From CBDCUI01 sp965223115 (GTDB taxonomy: Bacteria > Pseudomonadota > Gammaproteobacteria > UBA4575), in NCBI GenBank assembly GCA_965223115.1, contig OZ244982.1:2480001-2544000 (forward strand): a stretch of DNA of 64,000 nt. Reading direction: 5' to 3'. Position 1 is the first letter of the stretch; every line of letters begins with the position of its first letter. Below, one piece after another: positions 50,106-58,551 of the stretch. The notes below the pieces were generated by a model, which saw nothing but the letters and a program-made list of their open reading frames with translations, was not told where the DNA came from and did no database searches. The translations under genes were made by a program, and so were the position numbers.

Positions 50106-50837
50106 ATGAATAAGAGACTACAACACTTGGCATTGGCTTCCATAGTTGCAAGTAGTTGCACAGTATTTATGCATACCGCTTCGGCAGAGGTGACGCTTTC
50201 AGGTAATGCGGGAATTTTGTCAGATTATATCTTCCGCGGCATTCCTCAAGATACAGGTGTCGGAAATGGCGGCATAGATTTAGAGGTTGGTGGTTTTTAT
50301 CTCGGCACCTGGATTGCAGATGTAGGCACAGGAGTTGAATATGACATTTATGGTGGTTATGTGCATGAATTCGCCAATGGTTTCTACCTTGGTGCGGGGG
50401 GAACGACTTACCAATATTCAGATAGCTTTGATAATGAATATAACGAAGTGAATTTTTACGCTGGATGGTCAAATGATATTTGGTCAATCGACCTTGAATA
50501 CACTAGTGGTGATTATAACGGTGACTTTGTTGACGACAACGGTGCAATTGAAGGTGATGAATATGATTTTCTTGCTGCAACAGTTGGTTGGAATGGTGTT
50601 TATTTAACCTATGGCACATTTGAAGATGATGCGGATGATCAGTTAGGTGAATATTTTGAACTTGGTTATGGTTTTGAATTAGGTGGCTTTGATGTCACAG
50701 CAGCTCTAGTACATACCGATCTTGATAATGATCCTGTGGGTTTAATCAGTGATGGAAGCTCAACTTCTGACGGTGATGAAACTGAAGCCTATGTTGGAAT
50801 TCACCGCAGTTTCGACATCATGAAGTGGGGTAGCTGA
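50106..50837 (+). CDS. TorF family putative outer-membrane porin
   Basis: The 243-residue protein has a signal peptide (about 1-27, ending ASA) and a beta-barrel pattern of alternating residues starting EVTLSGNAGILSDYIFRGIP, the signature of the TorF/CHP02001 family. The body is rich in Asp, Gly and Tyr without cysteine. Homologs commonly stand directly upstream of glnK-amt, and a passage role for ammonium or small nitrogen compounds has been suggested from that context. It has a strong ribosome site (AAGGGAAGG) and a sigma-54 promoter. Confidence 0.87.
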   Translation: MNKRLQHLALASIVASSCTVFMHTASAEVTLSGNAGILSDYIFRGIPQDTGVGNGGIDLEVGGFYLGTWIADVGTGVEYDIYGGYVHEFANGFYLGAGGTTYQYSDSFDNEYNEVNFYAGWSNDIWSIDLEYTSGDYNGDFVDDNGAIEGDEYDFLAATVGWNGVYLTYGTFEDDADDQLGEYFELGYGFELGGFDVTAALVHTDLDNDPVGLISDGSSTSDGDETEAYVGIHRSFDIMKWGS

Positions 50838-50857
50838 AAAACCATCAAATTATTTTG

Positions 50858-50896
50858 CTAGAACATCGTACTGAGATTTTCAACGAGGTGTTCTAG
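50858..50896. promoter_or_regulatory. Hairpin after the porin gene
   Basis: CTAGAACA (50858-50865) and TGTTCTAG (50889-50896) form a perfect 8-base stem around a 23-base loop. It lacks a plus-strand T run (A follows), so it may protect or attenuate the mRNA rather than terminate it. Confidence 0.45.
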
Positions 50897-50917
50897 TAAA
50901 AAAATTATTAAGCATTC

Positions 50918-50950
50918 GAGTTTTTAATAGAAATGTTCCTATTAAAACTC
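50918..50950. promoter_or_regulatory. Long hairpin before glnK
   Basis: GAGTTTTTAATAG (50918-50930) and CTATTAAAACTC (50939-50950) pair over 12 bases with a single bulged T and an 8-base loop. It ends 24 bases before the glnK start and leaves the TAGGAG ribosome site free. An mRNA-processing or stability role between the porin and glnK is inference. Confidence 0.45.
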
Positions 50951-50974
50951 ATAAAAAATGTAGGAGTAAAAGAT

Positions 50975-51313
50975 ATGAAGTTTGTTACAGCAATAATTAA
51001 GCCGTTTAAGCTTGATGATGTTCGCGAAGCTTTGTCTGAAATTGGTGTAACTGGTGTAACTGCAACTGAAGTTAAAGGCTTTGGTAGGCAGAAAGGGCAT
51101 ACAGAGTTATATCGTGGGGCAGAGTATGTTGTAGATTTTTTACCAAAAGTAAAATTAGAAATCGCTATCGATAGCAATCTTTTAGATTCGGTTATCGAGG
51201 CGATCAGTAAAGCAGCAAATACGGGAAAAATTGGCGATGGCAAAATTTTTGTTGCATCAATAGAACAGGCAATACGAATTCGAACCGGAGAAACCGGCAC
51301 AGACGCATTGTAA
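50975..51313 (+). CDS. glnK: Nitrogen regulatory protein P-II (GlnK)
   Basis: The 112-residue trimeric signal protein binds ATP/ADP and 2-oxoglutarate and controls Amt. The uridylylation site is Tyr51 in the T-loop (HTELYRGAEY). The B-loop TGKIGDGKIFV and C-loop IRIRTGETG are present. I choose ATG 50975 with TAGGAG upstream; an in-frame ATG at 50933 would add a non-family extension that covers the hairpin. It is 25 bases upstream of amt. Confidence 0.95.
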   Translation: MKFVTAIIKPFKLDDVREALSEIGVTGVTATEVKGFGRQKGHTELYRGAEYVVDFLPKVKLEIAIDSNLLDSVIEAISKAANTGKIGDGKIFVASIEQAIRIRTGETGTDAL

Positions 51314-51338
51314 AAAATATTCTCGTTAGGAGGGAATT

Positions 51339-52595
51339 GTGGAAAACCAAATTTTTGAATTGCAATATGCGATGGACACCTTTTACTTTTTGGTGTGTGG
51401 TGCATTAGTGATGTGGATGGCTGCAGGCTTTGCAATGTTAGAAGCAGGTCTTGTACGTGCCAAGAATACGACCGAAATACTTACAAAAAATATTTCCTTG
51501 TACGCGGTGGCTTGCACAATGTACATGATTTGCGGATATTCTATTATGTATGGTGGCGGTGAATTTACCATGTTTTTAGCAGGTATTGTTGGAGATGGTG
51601 TTGCTGGAGTTAAGGATCCAGCAAGCTATGCGCCTTCGGCAGACTTTTTCTTCCAGGTTGTATTCGTTGCAACGGCAATGTCGATTGTTTCAGGTGCTGT
51701 AGCAGAACGTATGAAGTTGTGGGCTTTTTTGCTATTTGCAGTAATTATGACAGCGTTTATCTATCCTATGGAAGGTAGTTGGACTTGGGGCGGTGAATCT
51801 GTATTTGGAATGTATACACTTAGTGATTTGGGTTTTTCTGACTTTGCAGGGTCAGGAATTGTACATATGGCAGGTGCAGCCGCTGCTTTGGCAGGTGTAA
51901 TTTTACTTGGAGCGCGCAAAGGAAAATACGCTCCTGACGGCAGTGTCCAAGCTATTCCAGGAGCGAATTTACCATTGGCAACGCTTGGCACTTTTATACT
52001 TTGGCTAGGTTGGTTTGGTTTCAATGGTGGCTCAGTGTTAGCCACAGCGAGTGTCGAAAGTGCAAATTCTGTAGCAGTGGTTTTTATGAACACTAATGCA
52101 GCAGCAGCAGGTGGTTTGATCGCAGCATTAATAGTTGCCAGATTAATGTTTGGAAAAGCAGATTTAACTATGGCATTAAACGGCGCGCTCGCTGGTTTGG
52201 TTGCCATAACAGCTGAACCTTCTACACCTACTGCTTTACAGGCAACTTTATTTGGTGGATTAGGCGGGCTCATAGTTGTTTTTAGTATTATTATGTTTGA
52301 TAAGTTAAAAATAGATGATCCAGTGGGTGCAATTTCTGTACACGGGGTTGTTGGTTTATTGGGCTTATTATTAGTGCCGGTAACAAATCCATTAACTGAT
52401 GATGGTGGTGCTAGCTTTACTGGCCAATTAGTAGGTGCCGCTACAATTTTTATTTGGGTATTTATTGTTAGTTTTGTAGTTTGGTTAATTATCAAAACCG
52501 TTTTAGGAGTTCGAGTGAGCGATGAGGATGAGTATGATGGTGTTGATCTTTCAGAATGCGGCATGGAAGCCTATCCTGAATTTGTAAATAAGTAG
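51339..52595 (+). CDS. amt: Ammonium transporter
   Basis: The 418-residue Amt/MEP/Rh protein has about 11-12 helices. It begins with GTG after a strong AGGAGGG site. Typical parts are FFLVCGALVMWMAAGFAMLEAGLVRAKN (short form ALVMWMAAGFAMLEAGLVR), the central signature DFAGSGIVHMAGAAAALAG (twin-His site first His), LGWFGFNGGS, NTNAAAAGG and ISVHGVVGLLGLL (second His). It is gated by GlnK, encoded immediately upstream. Confidence 0.96.
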   Translation: MENQIFELQYAMDTFYFLVCGALVMWMAAGFAMLEAGLVRAKNTTEILTKNISLYAVACTMYMICGYSIMYGGGEFTMFLAGIVGDGVAGVKDPASYAPSADFFFQVVFVATAMSIVSGAVAERMKLWAFLLFAVIMTAFIYPMEGSWTWGGESVFGMYTLSDLGFSDFAGSGIVHMAGAAAALAGVILLGARKGKYAPDGSVQAIPGANLPLATLGTFILWLGWFGFNGGSVLATASVESANSVAVVFMNTNAAAAGGLIAALIVARLMFGKADLTMALNGALAGLVAITAEPSTPTALQATLFGGLGGLIVVFSIIMFDKLKIDDPVGAISVHGVVGLLGLLLVPVTNPLTDDGGASFTGQLVGAATIFIWVFIVSFVVWLIIKTVLGVRVSDEDEYDGVDLSECGMEAYPEFVNK

Positions 52596-52653
52596 GCCTC
52601 CTCCTAATTATTTCATGATTAACCGATAGAGTTAACATTTATCGCATGTGCTT

Positions 52654-52679
52654 AAGCGCCTCTTCGTGAGGCGCTTTTT
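52654..52679 (+). terminator. Rho-independent terminator of glnK-amt
   Basis: AAGCGCCTC (52654-52662) and GAGGCGCTT (52668-52676) form a perfect 9-base stem around TTCGT, followed by further T. It lies 59 bases after the amt stop and touches the stop of convergent speE. Confidence 0.9.
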
Positions 52680-53538
52680 ATTCTGTGATTTTATTTTTAA
52701 TAAATTCTGGAATACTTAAACAAGAATCATGTATAGCATGGTTATAGTATTGAGTCGTAAATTGTAAGCGTTTTATATCTTGCTCACGTGTGAATAATGA
52801 ACGTTCAGTTTGATAGGCCATCGTGGCTGTCCACCAACCAGAGGGGTAACATGGTTGTGGAAAAAAAATCAGTTTAGTTTTAGAGAACCCAGCCTCATGC
52901 ATACATTTATGCATAGGCTTAATAATACTATCGAAATGTATTAAAGGCGATTCACTTTGTTGAACTAGTAAACCGTTTGATTTTAAGGTACGTAAGCAAT
53001 CTTTATAAAATGACGTTGAAAACAACCCTTCAGCTGGACCGATTGGGTCGGTGCTGTCGATAATAATAATGTCTATAGAATTTTCAGTCGTTTGCTGCAT
53101 CCATTTGATAGCATCATCAAAAATAAATTTAATACGTGGATCGTCATTGGATGTGCATAAATCAGGAAAATAATTTTCTGCCAGGCGAGTTACACGCTCA
53201 TCAATTTCTATCTGTGTAATACTTTTAATTTGCGTATGTTTCGCTGTTTCTCGTAGTGTGCCGCAGTCACCTCCTCCTACTATGACGACATGCTGAGGAT
53301 CAGGGTGACTGAAAATTGCAGGATGAGATATCATTTCATGGTATATAAAATTATCAAGTTCCGTTAGCATTACGAAGCCGTCAATTACCATTAAATTACC
53401 AAAGTTTTTTGTTGAATAGATTTCTATTTTTTGAAAAGGTGTTTGTTCTTCATGGAGTTTGTTATTAATTTCTAGTGAAAATGCAGTACCACATTCAGCG
53501 CATTCCTCGGTAAACCATTTTTTATCAGTATTGATCAT
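52678..53538 (-). CDS. speE: Spermidine synthase
   Basis: The 286-residue aminopropyltransferase makes spermidine from putrescine and decarboxylated SAM. The signature VVIVGGGDCGTLRETAKH is the cofactor-binding glycine loop. ITQIEIDERVTRLAENYFP, the catalytic IIIIDSTDPIGPAEGLFS and FYDCLRTLK-like FYKDCLRTLKSNGLLVQQ are present. The N-terminal beta-strand domain (YSTKNFGNLMVIDGFVMLTE) is complete. It is divergent from speA, giving a short polyamine locus. Confidence 0.95.
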   Translation of the reverse strand: MINTDKKWFTEECAECGTAFSLEINNKLHEEQTPFQKIEIYSTKNFGNLMVIDGFVMLTELDNFIYHEMISHPAIFSHPDPQHVVIVGGGDCGTLRETAKHTQIKSITQIEIDERVTRLAENYFPDLCTSNDDPRIKFIFDDAIKWMQQTTENSIDIIIIDSTDPIGPAEGLFSTSFYKDCLRTLKSNGLLVQQSESPLIHFDSIIKPMHKCMHEAGFSKTKLIFFPQPCYPSGWWTATMAYQTERSLFTREQDIKRLQFTTQYYNHAIHDSCLSIPEFIKNKITE

Positions 53539-53619
53539 TAAGGTTCCTGATTATTTAAACAATAGTTCTTTAATTAATGAAATATAAATTTTAAGTAAAA
53601 ATCATAAAAATAAAAACAT

Positions 53620-55518
53620 ATGAATGAAAATAAAAAATGGAATACTGATAATGCAAAGTTGCATTATCGTATAACCAATTGGGGTTTGGGTCTATTCGAT
53701 ATCAACACCGCTGGACATGTAACAGTTAAGGCAGATTCATCAGAAGTTGATTTATATGAATTAAGCCAGCAGCTTAAGCAGCAAGGGATTAATTTACCTG
53801 TATTGGTCCGCTTTCCACATCTTTTGCAAAAGTTGTTATCGACCTTAAGCTCAGAATTTAATAAAGCGATTTCAAATTATGCTTACCCAAGCAATTATGT
53901 AGCGGCTTATCCGATAAAAGTAAATCAACAGGCTACGGTTATTCAACATTTTGATGACCAAACACAATGGCCTATTGCATTTGAAGTAGGTAGTAAAGCA
54001 GAGCTTATCGCATGCTTAGGATCTGTAGAAAATAAAACTATTATTTGTAACGGCTACAAGGATAAAGAATATATTCGTTTGGCTTTAGTTGGCGGCTTGC
54101 TTGGTCATGAGGTCATTATAGTTATAGAGAGCTTGCTTGAGTGCCAGCATGTATTGGAGTTGTCTAATGAATTACATGTTGTGCCTGTGCTAGGTATGCG
54201 TATACGTTTATCATCTATTGCTGAAGGTAATTGGCAAAATACGGGGGGGAAGCGTTCTAAATTTGGTTTAACTACAAATCAAGCTCTACAGTTAATAAAT
54301 AAGCTGTACGATAATAGTGCTGTGGAATGGATGCAAATGTTACATTTTCATATGGGCTCTCAAATTCCTTCCTTACATGATATACAAGTAGGTGTTGTAG
54401 AAGGCATGAGGTATTTTGCAGAGTTAACTCGTCTAGGTATTAAGTTATCTATGCTGAATGTTGGAGGAGGGCTTGCGGTAGATTATGAAGGTAGCAATTC
54501 AAATTCTTATTTCTCAGTTGATTATTCGATCTGTGACTATGCAAACACCGTAGTTAAAATAATAAATAATATTTGTAAAGAGGAACACATTAAGGCGCCT
54601 ACAATTTTTACTGAAAATGGTAGAGTCATGACTGCTTATCATGCAGTGTTATTAACTAATGTGATTAAAGCGGAAAATCAGGAGTTGGCCACAAGCATAG
54701 AGAACAAACATATAGCCTCGAAGCAAAAAGCATCTTGTTTAACTTCTCTTGTTGAATTAAGTGATAAAATTCAATCAGCTCTTAGTTCGAAAAATAAATT
54801 AAATGTAGAAAATAGCTATAGTCAGTTGACTAGTATCTTTCAGGATTTAGAAAAAAAATTTTCTCAAGGGGTGATGTCTCTTACAGAAAAGGCGCAAGCA
54901 GAAGCAATTTATGCAATATTGTGTCAATTGCTGCTACGCCATGAAGTTGATTTATCACATACTGATAATAAACAGTTAGAAGAAATGTTTATCGGCAAGT
55001 ATTTTTGTAATTTTTCTTTATTTCAATCAACCCCTGATGTATGGGGCTTAGGGCAGATATTCCCTATTTTACCGTTACATCACTTGCATATAGCGCCACA
55101 ACAAAAAGTGCATATTCATGATCTAACCTGCGATTCTGACGGGCAAATTGATTTTTATGTAGAACGAGAGGGTATTAGTCCATATCTCACCTTACATGAG
55201 CTTAGTTCTAATGAAGATTATGTGCTGGGGTTTTTCCTCGTCGGTGCATATCAGGAGATACTTGGTGATTTACATAACTTGTTTGGGGATACAAATGCAG
55301 TCAATATAGAGCTGAAACCCGATGGGGGCTATCATATTTGTGAGGAAGAGCCTGGTGATACCATTGAAGAGATATTATCTTACGTGCACATTGATTCTAA
55401 GAAGATACGTAAGACCTGGGGTAAAAAGCTAAACCAGATAGAGATGTCTGAAAAACGTAAAAGTATTGTACTACAAGTACTTGAATATTCTTTGCAGACA
55501 AACAATTATTTAAATTAG
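53620..55518 (+). CDS. speA: Biosynthetic arginine decarboxylase
   Basis: The 632-residue PLP enzyme converts arginine to agmatine, the first step toward putrescine and spermidine. The PLP lysine is Lys100 in VAAYPIKVNQQ. Further motifs are GNWQNTGGKRSKFGLT, MLHFHMGSQIPS, MLNVGGGLAVDYEG and FTENGRVMTAYHAV. The length fits SpeA. It is divergent from speE (81-base gap); agmatine-converting genes are not in the window. Confidence 0.96.
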   Translation: MNENKKWNTDNAKLHYRITNWGLGLFDINTAGHVTVKADSSEVDLYELSQQLKQQGINLPVLVRFPHLLQKLLSTLSSEFNKAISNYAYPSNYVAAYPIKVNQQATVIQHFDDQTQWPIAFEVGSKAELIACLGSVENKTIICNGYKDKEYIRLALVGGLLGHEVIIVIESLLECQHVLELSNELHVVPVLGMRIRLSSIAEGNWQNTGGKRSKFGLTTNQALQLINKLYDNSAVEWMQMLHFHMGSQIPSLHDIQVGVVEGMRYFAELTRLGIKLSMLNVGGGLAVDYEGSNSNSYFSVDYSICDYANTVVKIINNICKEEHIKAPTIFTENGRVMTAYHAVLLTNVIKAENQELATSIENKHIASKQKASCLTSLVELSDKIQSALSSKNKLNVENSYSQLTSIFQDLEKKFSQGVMSLTEKAQAEAIYAILCQLLLRHEVDLSHTDNKQLEEMFIGKYFCNFSLFQSTPDVWGLGQIFPILPLHHLHIAPQQKVHIHDLTCDSDGQIDFYVEREGISPYLTLHELSSNEDYVLGFFLVGAYQEILGDLHNLFGDTNAVNIELKPDGGYHICEEEPGDTIEEILSYVHIDSKKIRKTWGKKLNQIEMSEKRKSIVLQVLEYSLQTNNYLN

Positions 55519-55549
55519 TGATTAATACAAATAAGCTATAGTAAGAATT

Positions 55550-56464
55550 ATGTTAGCCCAAATTGCTTTAATTCTTGGTTTCCTGCTGATTTTAGTCGGT
55601 ATGATCATGGTGTTGTTAGATGCCTTTTCAGAAAGTTTTTTTTGGGGATTACTAGTGCTTCTTTTGGTGCCTATATTTGGTCCTATCTATAGCTTCGTTA
55701 AATGGAATAAAGACCAGGCCCGCAATGGATTTGCAATGAGCATAGTGGGTATCGTGATGGCAGCCGTGGGGTTATATGGCGGTGGTGCAAGTAGTATTCC
55801 TGGCCTAGCGGATCAAGAAATAGTACAGAACTTACCAAGTGCATTACCATCATCGGAGCCCTTGCCTAACGAAGAAGAAGCTGCAAGTATCGTCATAGAG
55901 AATGAAGATGAAGAAGAATATGACCCAATTCTAAGTACAAATGAAAACCGATTTTCTGCTAAAGAAATCGAACCTTTAGCTCCGAAGGAAGATAAAACAG
56001 TAACAAATGCTGCTCGTCCTAAAGTACAAAAAGTCAAATTAGACATAGCAGATATTGACTCGTCTATTGGTTCAAATGTTGAAGTGGTATTTGTTGATGG
56101 CACGATAAAACGTGGACGACTAATTGCAAGTTCTGAAGAATCTATCTCACTGGAGGAGCAGCTTAGCGGTGGGATGATTTCATTTGAGCATAATTTTGAA
56201 AAGATTCAATCAATCTTATTATTAGTAGATCCAAGTGCTACAGTAGCACCACCACCAGTTGCTAAAAAGCAAGAAGCTATAGCTGAGTCTACACAAGAGT
56301 TATTAAAAGCAGAGCCAAGTGTTGAGGCTAATGAAGCTGCTACGGTAGTTGAAAAAACACCTGTTTTAGAAGAAGCTGTTGCCACACCTAATGCTGATGT
56401 AGAGCCTGTAAATGTGCCTCAAGCAGAGGAAAATGAAGCTCCTATTTCTTTGCCGGTAGAATAG
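55550..56464 (+). CDS. Membrane protein with Sm-like domain, unknown
   Basis: The 304-residue protein has three N-terminal hydrophobic helices (about 4-24, 29-50 and 63-80), an acidic linker (about 100-160), and a compact domain at about 165-224. That domain is strand-rich and Sm/SH3-like: SSIGSNVEVVFVDGTIKRGR, LIASSEESISLEEQ and MISFEHNFEKIQSILLL. The tail to 304 is low-complexity, rich in Ala, Glu and Val. I know no named family with this order. It lies 31 bases after speA on the same strand and may be cotranscribed with it. Confidence 0.7.
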   Translation: MLAQIALILGFLLILVGMIMVLLDAFSESFFWGLLVLLLVPIFGPIYSFVKWNKDQARNGFAMSIVGIVMAAVGLYGGGASSIPGLADQEIVQNLPSALPSSEPLPNEEEAASIVIENEDEEEYDPILSTNENRFSAKEIEPLAPKEDKTVTNAARPKVQKVKLDIADIDSSIGSNVEVVFVDGTIKRGRLIASSEESISLEEQLSGGMISFEHNFEKIQSILLLVDPSATVAPPPVAKKQEAIAESTQELLKAEPSVEANEAATVVEKTPVLEEAVATPNADVEPVNVPQAEENEAPISLPVE

Positions 56465-56550
56465 ATACTTATTTCAAATATACTATCTAGGGGCTTAACC
56501 CAAGTCAGTTATAGGCTTACATTATTTATGTAGTATTATAATGCGTAATA

Positions 56551-56796
56551 ATGAAATGCTATGTATACAAAAGCCTAAGTAAAATAGACACCTATATCTA
56601 TTTAGACCAAAAAGATGATTTTCATAACGTACCACATAAATTACTAGATATTTTTGGTAAACCTGAATTTGTTTTGGAGTTTGACTTAACCAAAGATCGC
56701 AAGCTCGCAATGGCAGATGCTAAGCAGGTGTTGGCTAATATCATAGAACAAGGCTATCATTTACAAATTCCACCACAAAATCATTTTCCTGCATAG
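56551..56796 (+). CDS. YcgL domain protein
   Basis: The 81-residue protein matches the YcgL family: it starts MKCYVYKSLSKIDTYIYL, has the DFHNVPHKLLDIFGKPEFVL core and ends with an LQIPPQ segment. The family is small, cytoplasmic and of unknown function in gammaproteobacteria. Confidence 0.88.
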   Translation: MKCYVYKSLSKIDTYIYLDQKDDFHNVPHKLLDIFGKPEFVLEFDLTKDRKLAMADAKQVLANIIEQGYHLQIPPQNHFPA

Positions 56797-56824
56797 TTTA
56801 AATTTTTGCTATTGGTAAATAGTT

Positions 56825-57193
56825 ATGCGATTGCGTTTTCTCTCCCATGTCCTTGTTTGTGTTTTGCTGACGGTAGTGGGTTATATTCTATTTTTGCAGA
56901 TTGATGATGCTAGTCGAAATTCAATATCCTCAGTGCAGGTTGCTGCGTACTGGTTTGGATGTTTAATTTTTTTCCTGATTAGTTGGATTTTGTACTGGGT
57001 TTTACATGGGCGTTCGAATAAATCATGGATAATTGCGCAAGCCATTGCAATTGCAATTGCAATTGCATCTACAATAATAATGCTTACGATATCTCGTGAG
57101 CATGAGCAGCAACGTTTACTTAAAGAAAAGACAATGAATCAAGAGTCGGAAACTTTAGAGCAAGATAAAAAAGTTGATGACGTTTCGTCTTAA
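56825..57193 (+). CDS. Small membrane protein, unknown, with an AI-repeat helix
   Basis: The 122-residue protein has three hydrophobic helices (about 8-25, 40-60 and 73-92). The last contains a pure alternation of Ala and Ile encoded by four tandem ATTGCA units. A charged C-terminus (HEQQRLLKEKTMNQESE) follows. I do not recognise a family. It lies 28 bases after the YcgL gene on the same strand. Confidence 0.6.
   Translation: MRLRFLSHVLVCVLLTVVGYILFLQIDDASRNSISSVQVAAYWFGCLIFFLISWILYWVLHGRSNKSWIIAQAIAIAIAIASTIIMLTISREHEQQRLLKEKTMNQESETLEQDKKVDDVSS
57044..57067 (+). repeat. Tandem ATTGCA hexamer, four copies
   Basis: Four perfect ATTGCA units lie inside the coding region of the small membrane protein and encode alternating Ile and Ala. 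Gain or loss of a unit would keep the frame and change helix length by two residues. Confidence 0.9.
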
Positions 57194-57200
57194 AGGCAGT

Positions 57201-58397
57201 TTAGAGTTTAAACATGGATTTGCTTGCACGTCTTAATTCAACCAGTATGTCTTTCTGTAATTGATCAAGCTCTGCTATTTTAGATTCGGCAGCACCACTT
57301 AACCATGCAGTAGCAGTATTTTTCTTCTTGGTGAAGTAATTCAAGATAAACTGTTCAGACATTAGCACAAATTTGATTGCTTTTTCTGGGTCTACTTGTA
57401 TAAATGGATTTTGAGCAATCTGTAAAGCAGATGCCTCTTGCGTCGCGCAAAATTTATTTAATAGATAATATAAAGATATACGAGCTTGTCGTAACGATTT
57501 TACTACACGTTGTTTAGACTCTTGATCTAAACTTGCTTCTACAATAGCATCTAACCATAAAATTAAGTCATTCTCTGCAATTACGACTTCGCTGGCTTTA
57601 ATTTCGTTTACTAAATCATAAATTTGTTGTTGAATCTCTTTGGTTTCGTCTATAGTTTGTTTTCTTTTCATAGTGCGTTTCCACAGGGACTGAGCTTCCT
57701 GTAGATCCACTCGCAACGTATCAAGTTGTTGCTGTTTAACTTGAATGGTTTCCTCACGTGATTCGATAAGTTTACGTTTTTGGTGTATAGCACGTGCTAA
57801 AACCTTCAAACGCAAAATGTAATATTCAGATAAAATCTTATTAATAGAACCTGTCTGTTTGCGTAGCAGCTTTATGTAGGTTACAAAACGTTTTTTATCG
57901 TCATCATCTATTGGTTTAGCATTTTCTAGTGTAGCCAAGCTCTCATGTAGATTAATGGTTTCACTTCTTACATCAATTAATAGATTATTTATAGAGCCAA
58001 TGTGTTTTACAAATGTTGCATTTCCAACTTTTCTTGTACCTCGTTGAGCTGCCTGTAGCATATCTACAAGCAGTAATATCTTATTTTTGAAGACGCGTAA
58101 ATTTGCTGATCCTGTGGTCGTTTTGGCTTTATCAAGAGCTGCAACCAGATGATCGCCATATACTTCTTGATCGCGCATACGACGTTTTAAATGAAATGAA
58201 TTAGCATTCATTATCAAGTCATCGACGGCACTACGAGATGCCATTGGAATTTTTTCGCTGATATCTGCTGGAATATTATTAGGCAAGCGTTCTATAGGTA
58301 GTTCTGAAATACGCGCAGGTGGAAGCGTTTGCAGTAGCTTTATAAACTGCTTCATAGATAAAGGTGCGTGAATTCCAGTATTTATTTGTGCTGACAT
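57201..58397 (-). CDS. Unknown alpha-helical cytoplasmic protein
   Basis: The 398-residue protein is almost entirely helical and charged. A coiled-coil-prone region lies at about 195-290 (RKLIESREETIQVKQQQLDT, EAQSLWKRTMKRKQTIDETK). The N-terminus carries a proline-containing stretch (LPPARISELPIERLPNN). No signal peptide, membrane helix, catalytic motif or known family was recognised. It ends near the convergent small membrane gene, and nadA lies upstream on the same strand after a 154-base gap. Confidence 0.7.
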   Translation of the reverse strand: MSAQINTGIHAPLSMKQFIKLLQTLPPARISELPIERLPNNIPADISEKIPMASRSAVDDLIMNANSFHLKRRMRDQEVYGDHLVAALDKAKTTTGSANLRVFKNKILLLVDMLQAAQRGTRKVGNATFVKHIGSINNLLIDVRSETINLHESLATLENAKPIDDDDKKRFVTYIKLLRKQTGSINKILSEYYILRLKVLARAIHQKRKLIESREETIQVKQQQLDTLRVDLQEAQSLWKRTMKRKQTIDETKEIQQQIYDLVNEIKASEVVIAENDLILWLDAIVEASLDQESKQRVVKSLRQARISLYYLLNKFCATQEASALQIAQNPFIQVDPEKAIKFVLMSEQFILNYFTKKKNTATAWLSGAAESKIAELDQLQKDILVELRRASKSMFKL

Positions 58398-58551
58398 AAT
58401 GTAATTATTCCGGCAGGTTTAATTAGCTCCTACCAGTTATTAATACGTGATATTGCGTTAATTTTAGGTGAAAGTTTAGGGTCTAGTGCACAAAAGGCAC
58501 GAGTGGGCGACGAAGCTGTCAGTTCCCTCGTCAAATGGATGTTTAGGCATC

